From Pseudomonadota bacterium (GTDB lineage Bacteria > Pseudomonadota > Gammaproteobacteria > Steroidobacterales > Steroidobacteraceae): DNA of 11,234 bases. The notes beneath the pieces are model-generated. The model was given only the letters and a program-made list of their open reading frames with translations. It was not told the DNA's origin and searched no databases. The stretch spans positions 1 through 11,234 of the forward strand of contig JAKAZP010000045.1 of the NCBI GenBank assembly GCA_021815905.1, read 5' to 3'. Both the position numbers and the translations under genes were made by a program. Positions 5,450 to 11,234 of this stretch are shown one piece after another; the first letter of the stretch is position 1, and each line of letters opens with the position of its first letter.

Positions 5450-6604
5450 ATGCTGGAGCGACTGGGCCGGGGATTGACCTTCATCGCAGGTTCCGTGGTG
5501 GGCGGGCTTGCGCTGGCATTCCTGATCGTGGCGCTGCGTCCCGATCTCATCCGGAACGATGCCCGCACCGCGGCGCCGGCATCCGGCGCGACCGCTCCCC
5601 GGGCCGAGTACGGCCCACCCCCCGCGCGCGAGAGCTACGCCGGCGCGGTCGCGCGGGCCGCGCCGGCCGTCGTCAACATCTACACGGCGCGCGTGGTCAC
5701 CGAGCAGGTCTATCCCTCGCCGCTCGATGAGCTCTTCGGCAACGTCCTGCCGCAGTACCGGCGCCGCATCGAGCGCAGCCTGGGCTCGGGTGTGATCGTC
5801 GACAAGGACGGCCACATCGTCACGAACTATCACGTGATCGCGAACGCCGCCGCCATCCGGGTGCAGCTCGCCGACGGACGCATCGCGACGCCGAAGATCG
5901 TCGGCGTGGACCCGGACACCGATCTCGCGGTGCTCAAGATCGACCTGCCCAACCTGCCGGTGATCACCTTCGGGCGCTCCGATCGCGTGCGCGTGGGCGA
6001 CATCGTGCTGGCGATCGGCGACCCGTTCGGTCTCTCCCAGACGGTGACGCACGGCATCGTGAGCGCCACGGGTCGCGGCGATCTCGGCATCAGCACGTTC
6101 GAGGATTTCATCCAGACCGACGCGCCGATCAACTTCGGCAACTCCGGCGGTGCGCTCGTCGATGCGAGCGGCAAGTTGATCGGGATCAATACCGCCATCG
6201 TCGCCAAGCGCCTGGGCGTCGAGGGAATCGGGTTCGCCATCCCGGTCGACCTGGTCCGCGGCGTGCTGCACGACATCATCCGCTACGGTCACGTGGTCCG
6301 CGGCTGGATCGGCATCATTCCGGAGGACATCTCCCAGGCGCAGGCAGCCCAGGTGGGCCTCAGCCGTGGCGGGGTGGTGGTCGCCAACCTCTACGTCGGC
6401 AGCCCGGCTCAGAAGGCCGGCCTGCGGCCCGGGGATATCCTGCTCTCGATCAACGGCCAGCCGGTGACCTCGGCGGAGGACGCGCGCGCTCGCATCGCGA
6501 GCTGCAAGCCGGGCACGATGCTCAGGATTCGGATCCTGCGGGGCAACGGGGAATCGAGCATCTCCGTCGCGGTCCAACAGCAGCCCCAGCCGCCCGCCCA
6601 GTAG
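5450..6604 (+). CDS. DegS/AlgW-type membrane-anchored periplasmic serine protease with one PDZ domain
   Basis: This 384-aa HtrA-family protease probably performs the first cut of an anti-sigma factor in envelope stress signalling. An N-terminal membrane anchor (residues 9-29) holds the rest in the periplasm. The trypsin-like domain has the complete triad: His128 in TNYHVIANA, Asp158 in DTDLAVLK, Ser232 in NFGNSGGAL. A single PDZ domain follows (about 285-372; GWIGI, GVVVANLYVGSPAQKAGLRPGDILLSINGQPV), and the protein ends in a Gln/Pro tail. One PDZ plus a membrane anchor indicates DegS/AlgW rather than DegP/DegQ, which have two PDZ domains and a cleaved signal. The ATG at 5450 follows GGGAGAG; the in-frame ATG at 5426 is an alternative adding 8 residues. 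Divergence from the bc1 genes is a familiar proteobacterial arrangement. pgl follows 20 nt later, so the two may share a transcript. Confidence 0.92.
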   Translation: MLERLGRGLTFIAGSVVGGLALAFLIVALRPDLIRNDARTAAPASGATAPRAEYGPPPARESYAGAVARAAPAVVNIYTARVVTEQVYPSPLDELFGNVLPQYRRRIERSLGSGVIVDKDGHIVTNYHVIANAAAIRVQLADGRIATPKIVGVDPDTDLAVLKIDLPNLPVITFGRSDRVRVGDIVLAIGDPFGLSQTVTHGIVSATGRGDLGISTFEDFIQTDAPINFGNSGGALVDASGKLIGINTAIVAKRLGVEGIGFAIPVDLVRGVLHDIIRYGHVVRGWIGIIPEDISQAQAAQVGLSRGGVVVANLYVGSPAQKAGLRPGDILLSINGQPVTSAEDARARIASCKPGTMLRIRILRGNGESSISVAVQQQPQPPAQ

Positions 6605-6624
6605 CCGATCCGGAGGCCATGCCG

Positions 6625-7326
6625 ATGCAGATCCGCTCCCGCCGCTTCTCCTCCCGTGCCGAGCTCGATGCGGCGCTCGCGCACAGGCTCGAGCAGGCGA
6701 TTCGCGGCGGCGCCGCCCGCGCCCCGACCGCGATCATGCTCGCCGGAGGCCACACGCCGCTGCCCGCATACCGCGAGCTGGCGCGTCGCCGTCCCGCCTG
6801 CGGCTCGCAGCTCCATCTGCTGTATTCCGACGACCGCTACGTTCCCGCCGACTCCGACGCGAGCAACTACCGCGCCACGCGCCCGCTGCTCGATGCCCTC
6901 GCGCTTCCCGAGGAGCGCGTGCTGCGGGTCCGGACGGAGCTGCCGCTCGAGCAGGCGGCGCTCGACTACGAGCGGCAGCTGCAGGAGCTCCTGGGGCGCG
7001 GGACGTGCGTGGGATTGGGGTTGCTCGGCCTCGGAGCCGACGGCCATACCGCCTCGCTCTTCCGGCCCGAGGACCTCGAGCGGGCCCGCGGGCGGCTTGC
7101 GATCGCGGTGCAACGGCCCGATGGCATGTCGGGAGTCAGCGTGACGCCCGAGTTCCTGTCGCGAGTCGCCGAGCCGCTGTTCGTCGTCGCCGGTGGCGGC
7201 AAGTTCGACGCCATCCGGGCCTTTCTGCGCCAGGACGCGAGCCTCGTTGCCCTGCAGGCCGTGCAGGGCTGCCAGAGCGTCGAGCTGTGGGTGGAGCAGG
7301 CCGCCGAATTCTCCCTGTACGCGTAG
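6625..7326 (+). CDS. pgl: 6-phosphogluconolactonase
   Basis: This 233-aa cytoplasmic enzyme hydrolyses 6-phosphogluconolactone to 6-phosphogluconate, the second step of the oxidative pentose phosphate pathway. Family motifs are present: AIMLAGGHTPLPAYREL near residues 37-53, the SDDRYVPADSDASNY block (68-82), and GLLGLGADGHTASLF (132-146), which carries the catalytic His141. Length is typical for the DevB/SOL type. The ATG at 6625 is chosen because GGAGG (6612-6616) ends 8 nt before it; the ATG at 6619 is only 2 nt from that site. The gene follows the protease gene on the same strand and converges on zwf and gnd, which supply its substrate and use its product, supporting the assignment. Confidence 0.94.
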   Translation: MQIRSRRFSSRAELDAALAHRLEQAIRGGAARAPTAIMLAGGHTPLPAYRELARRRPACGSQLHLLYSDDRYVPADSDASNYRATRPLLDALALPEERVLRVRTELPLEQAALDYERQLQELLGRGTCVGLGLLGLGADGHTASLFRPEDLERARGRLAIAVQRPDGMSGVSVTPEFLSRVAEPLFVVAGGGKFDAIRAFLRQDASLVALQAVQGCQSVELWVEQAAEFSLYA

Positions 7327-7334
7327 ATCTCTTC

Positions 7335-7419
7335 CGGCGCGTCCTCGCGCCGCCATGCGAACGGGGTTCGCGCTCTTCGAGCCCCGTCAGTTCCGCGTAC
7401 CGCGCCGGATCACGGCGCG
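7335..7419. other. three GC hairpins between convergent pgl and zwf
   Basis: Three perfect or nearly perfect stems lie in tandem: CGGCGCG/CGCGCCG with a 4-nt loop (7335-7352); ACGGGGTTCG/CGAGCCCCGT, ten pairs with one G-T and a 7-nt loop (7361-7387); and CGCGCCG/CGGCGCG with a 5-nt loop (7401-7419). The last loop holds the zwf stop codon. None has a T-run, so these may be bidirectional 3'-end structures or transcript barriers rather than textbook terminators. Confidence 0.5.
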
Positions 7420-8849
7420 AAGCGCCCCATCGGCAGGTCATCCGGCGCGCAGGAGCGCGTCCAGCCCCGCGCATCCGCGCCCGGATTGTGCCAGCTGCAC
7501 TCGCCCGTGAGCAGCCGCTCGGCCTCGTGCGGTCCCCAGGTGCCGCAGGTGTAGGAATCGAGCGGCGTATCGACGCTCAGCACCGGATCCACGATGGCCC
7601 AGGCGGCCTCGACCTCGTCCTGGCGGGCGAAGTGCACCGTATCGCCGATCAGCGCCGCGCTGATCAATCGCTCGTACGCGTCCATGGCGTCCGCCTCGTG
7701 CTGCGCGACGAACAGCTCGACCTCGCGCCCCTGCATGGCGGGCCCCGCCTTCTTGGCGTGCGCTCCGAGCGCGATCGCCACGTCCGGCCCCACCCGGAAG
7801 CGCACGAAGTTCGGATAATCGGGGCCGAAGTCGCCGAATACGCGCGCCGGCGGCGGCTGCAGATCGACCACGACCTCGGTGGCCGTGACCGCCAGACACT
7901 TGCCCGCGCGCAGACAGAACGGCACACCGCTCCAGCGCCAGGAGTCGATCTGCAGACGCAGGGCGGCGTAGGTCTCGACCGTTGACCCGGGGGAGACTCC
8001 CGGCTCGCCCCGATAGCTGTCGAATTGTCCGCGCACCACGTCCTCGGGCGTCACGGGCCTCACGGCCCTGAGCACCTTCACCTTCTCATCGCGCAGCGCC
8101 TCTGCCTCGGCGTTCACCGGCGGCTCCATGGCGAGCAGCGCCAGAATCTGCAGCAGGTGGTTCTGCAGGACGTCGCGTATGGCGCCGGTCTCCTCGTAGA
8201 ACTTGCCGCGTCCGGCGACGCCGACCGTCTCGGCCATCGTGATCTGCACGCTCGCCACGAAGTTGCGGTTCCAGATCGGCTCGAGAAAGGAGTTGGCGAA
8301 GCGGAAGTAGAGCAGGTTCTGCACCGCTTCCTTGCCGAGATAGTGGTCGATCCGGAAGATGCTCCGCTCGGGAAACTGCCGGTGCAGCACCTGATTGAGC
8401 TCGCGCGCGGAGGCGAGATCGCGCCCGAAGGGCTTCTCGATCACCACCCGGGCGCCGCGCGCGGCGCCGGAGGCGCCGAGATGATCGACCACGACGGGGA
8501 AGATGCTCGGCGGGATCGCGAGGTAGTGGAGGGGACGCTGCGAGGCGCCGAGCTTCCCGCGCAAGGCGACGAACGTCTCCCGGTTGCGATAATCCCCGTC
8601 GTGATACTCGAGCAGCGACAGCAGCTTCCCGAGCGGCTCCTCCTCGGGCGATGACACGAAGGAGTTGACGCTCTCGCGCACGCGATCGGTGAGCCGCTCG
8701 AGCGTCCAGCCGGCGCGCGCGACTCCGATGACGGGCACGTGCAGGAGGCCGCGGCGCGTCAGGTGGTAGAGCGCCGGGAATATCTTGCGAAAGCAGAGGT
8801 CCCCGGTCGCTCCGAAGAGCACGAGCGCGTCGCTGTCACGGCGCTCCAT
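7410..8849 (-). CDS. zwf: glucose-6-phosphate 1-dehydrogenase
   Basis: This 479-aa cytoplasmic enzyme oxidises glucose-6-phosphate to 6-phosphogluconolactone, forming NADPH (some homologues also use NAD). The N-terminal nucleotide-binding motif is [12 protein letters not shown] (11-22), where a Cys-Phe pair follows GDL instead of the commoner Ala. EKPFGRD is at 138-144, the substrate signature RIDHYLGKE at 166-174, and the likely catalytic His231 lies in [10 protein letters not shown]. The C-terminal region keeps [27 protein letters not shown] and [12 protein letters not shown]. Length is close to the usual 480-500 aa and no domain is missing. The ATG at 8849 follows GGAG with a 6-nt spacer and lies 11 nt after gnd, so gnd-zwf is an evident operon. 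It converges on pgl. Confidence 0.97.
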   Translation of the reverse strand: MERRDSDALVLFGATGDLCFRKIFPALYHLTRRGLLHVPVIGVARAGWTLERLTDRVRESVNSFVSSPEEEPLGKLLSLLEYHDGDYRNRETFVALRGKLGASQRPLHYLAIPPSIFPVVVDHLGASGAARGARVVIEKPFGRDLASARELNQVLHRQFPERSIFRIDHYLGKEAVQNLLYFRFANSFLEPIWNRNFVASVQITMAETVGVAGRGKFYEETGAIRDVLQNHLLQILALLAMEPPVNAEAEALRDEKVKVLRAVRPVTPEDVVRGQFDSYRGEPGVSPGSTVETYAALRLQIDSWRWSGVPFCLRAGKCLAVTATEVVVDLQPPPARVFGDFGPDYPNFVRFRVGPDVAIALGAHAKKAGPAMQGREVELFVAQHEADAMDAYERLISAALIGDTVHFARQDEVEAAWAIVDPVLSVDTPLDSYTCGTWGPHEAERLLTGECSWHNPGADARGWTRSCAPDDLPMGRFAP

Positions 8850-8860
8850 GGAGGTCTCCG

Positions 8861-9895
8861 TCAGGCCTTCTTCTCGAGATGTCCGCCGAACCCGAGCCGC
8901 ATCGCCGACAGCAGCTTGTCGGCGAATTCCGCGCGACCGCGCGACTCGAAGCGGGAATAGAGCGCGGCGCTCAGCACGTGCGCGGGCACGCCGATCTCGA
9001 CCGCCGCCTGCACCGTCCAGCGTCCCTCCCCGGAATCCGACACCCGGCCGCCGAAGCTCCCGAGCGCCGGATCCTGCGCGAGAGCCTGTGCCGTGAGATC
9101 GAGCAGGCGAGAGGAGATGATGCTGCCGTGGCGCCAGACCTCGGCGATGGCCGCCACGTCCAGCTTGAACTGGAACAGTCGCGGATCGGACAGAGGCGCC
9201 GTCTCGGCATCGACCTGCCCCTGCTTCAGTCCCGCATCCGCGTGCTGCAGGAGGTTCAACCCCTCGGCGTACGCCGCCATGAGGCCGTACTCGATTCCGT
9301 TGTGCACCATCTTCACGAAATGGCCGGCTCCGTTCGGTCCGCAGTGCAGATAGCCCATCGACGCGCAGGCGAGGGCGTCCTCGTGCTCCCGCCCGCCCCC
9401 TGGCGCAGCCGCTCCCCGCCGGGCGAGGTGCCCCCCGGGCGCGAGCGTGGCGAACACGGGCTCGAGGGCGGCGAACGCCTCGGCGTCACCGCCGATCATC
9501 AGGCTGTAGCCTTGCTCGAGCCCGAGCACCCCGCCGCTCGTGCCGACGTCGAGATAGTGAATGCCGGCCGGCCTGAGCTCCTCGGCGCGGCGGATGTCGT
9601 CCCCGTAGTTCGAATTGCCGCCGTCGACGATCATGTCACCGGCTGCGAGCAACGGACGCAGCTGCCCGATCACGGTGTCGACGATGGCCGCGGGCACCAT
9701 GATCCACACGGCGCGCGGCGGCTCGAGACGCCCGATCAGCTCCTCGACCGAGGCGGCCCCGAGCGCGCCCGCCTTCGCCACGGTCTGCACCGCCTCGCGT
9801 GATCTGTCGTACGCCACGCACTCGTGACCGCCCTCGAGCAGGCGGCGGACCATGTTGGCGCCCATGCGCCCGAGCCCGATCATCCCGATTCGCAT
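8861..9895 (-). CDS. gnd: 6-phosphogluconate dehydrogenase, decarboxylating, short (YqeC/GntZ-like) type
   Basis: This 344-aa enzyme oxidatively decarboxylates 6-phosphogluconate to ribulose-5-phosphate. The Rossmann motif GLGRMG (7-12) is followed by DGGNSNY (91-97), the substrate motif DVGTSGGV (116-123) and catalytic [14 protein letters not shown] (191-204) with Lys195, Asn199 and Glu202. The C-terminal part has the conserved [14 protein letters not shown] block. It is far shorter than the 470-aa NADP-dependent Gnd of E. coli and matches the short class. Asp30 ends the second beta strand (CVAYDR), which usually favours NAD over NADP; that is inference. An Ala/Gly/Arg-rich stretch at 152-180 is less conserved. 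The ATG at 9895 follows GGAGG with a 4-nt spacer; the longer frame to 9922 lacks homology. It is the first gene of gnd-zwf. Confidence 0.93.
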   Translation of the reverse strand: MRIGMIGLGRMGANMVRRLLEGGHECVAYDRSREAVQTVAKAGALGAASVEELIGRLEPPRAVWIMVPAAIVDTVIGQLRPLLAAGDMIVDGGNSNYGDDIRRAEELRPAGIHYLDVGTSGGVLGLEQGYSLMIGGDAEAFAALEPVFATLAPGGHLARRGAAAPGGGREHEDALACASMGYLHCGPNGAGHFVKMVHNGIEYGLMAAYAEGLNLLQHADAGLKQGQVDAETAPLSDPRLFQFKLDVAAIAEVWRHGSIISSRLLDLTAQALAQDPALGSFGGRVSDSGEGRWTVQAAVEIGVPAHVLSAALYSRFESRGRAEFADKLLSAMRLGFGGHLEKKA

Positions 9896-10092
9896 GCGAC
9901 CTCCGGAGAATTGAAGCGCCACGAGCGCGTGGCGGGCGCAGGCCCGTGGCCCGCCGCCGCAAGTGGCGGAGCCCGGGTAAAAACCACGCGCTTTGCCCGG
10001 GGCGCGCCGGGCCGGGCAGGAGCCCGGATCCGGCGCTTCGTCCTAGTGTACGCCGGGCGCCGCCGGGCCCGCAGTCGGAGGAGTCCTACGTC
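9896..10092. other. murA-gnd spacer with GC hairpins and a T5 run
   Basis: No gene is visible in this 197-nt gap. Inverted repeats include CGCCACG/CGTGGCG with a 4-nt loop (9917-9934), just upstream of the gnd ribosome-binding site, and TGCCCGG/CCGGGCA with an 11-nt loop (9994-10018). On the minus strand a run of five T (9983-9979) follows the second stem after 10 nt, a weak candidate for murA termination. TACACT at about 10045-10050 on the minus strand could be a poor -10 box. CCCGGG also recurs on both sides of the T-run. Confidence 0.4.

Positions 10093-11234
<1,142 letters not shown>

Noticed and set aside
4212..5477. 421-codon open frame on the plus strand opposite petB
   Set aside because: Its His/Asp/Glu/Arg-rich product is the usual antisense shadow of a membrane protein gene; petB has complete family motifs.
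5150..6577. 475-codon minus-strand frame opposite the DegS-like gene, ending at the petB start
   Set aside because: Most of it is antisense to an intact protease with all catalytic residues. Only its last 18 codons have a sensible start and ribosome-binding site, and these are listed separately with low confidence.

Overview
The window is GC-rich chromosomal DNA (about two thirds G+C by eye) carrying housekeeping genes of a proteobacterium. SspA/SspB, a class A RNase P RNA, a cytochrome bc1 complex and the lpoA-rsmI and rnpB neighbours point to Gammaproteobacteria, or less likely Betaproteobacteria. From memory, parts of this order (lpoA, rsmI, rnpB, then sspB-sspA-petC-petB; an AlgW/DegS-type protease near murA) resemble Pseudomonas, with rearrangements. 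I see no phage, insertion sequence, CRISPR array, toxin-antitoxin or defence genes.

Layout. At 1-341 (minus) is the start of an LpoA-like lipoprotein, divergent from rsmI (440-1345, plus). The RNase P RNA gene (1395 to about 1782, plus) follows. It is bracketed by two inverted copies of a 31-33 nt palindromic element and ends before a strong GC hairpin. The minus-strand block petB-petC-sspA-sspB (5150 down to 1960) is tightly packed: petB/petC overlap, a 63-nt gap follows, and sspA/sspB are 1 nt apart. The Rieske gene petA, normally upstream of petB, is not there. Instead there is a leader of about 210 nt with a perfect TATAAT box and an 18-codon ORF whose stop overlaps the petB start. A DegS/AlgW-type membrane-anchored protease (5450-6604, plus) diverges from it and is followed closely by pgl (6625-7326). 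pgl converges on a gnd-zwf pair (9895 down to 7410, minus), so the oxidative pentose phosphate steps are together. murA (11234 down to 10093, minus) is cut by the window's right edge.

Functional themes. LpoA and MurA act in peptidoglycan synthesis. RsmI and RNase P act in RNA modification and maturation. PetB/PetC are two of three core bc1 subunits. SspA/SspB are the stringent starvation proteins (RNA polymerase association and ClpXP adaptor). The DegS-like protease is expected to act in envelope stress signalling. Zwf, Pgl and Gnd convert glucose-6-phosphate to ribulose-5-phosphate and make NADPH (possibly NADH at the Gnd step).

I did not find a clearly new multi-gene system. The points most worth a second look are the inverted palindromic copies flanking rnpB, the missing Rieske gene with a new-looking leader before petB, and a PQWY variant of the cytochrome b Qo-site motif.
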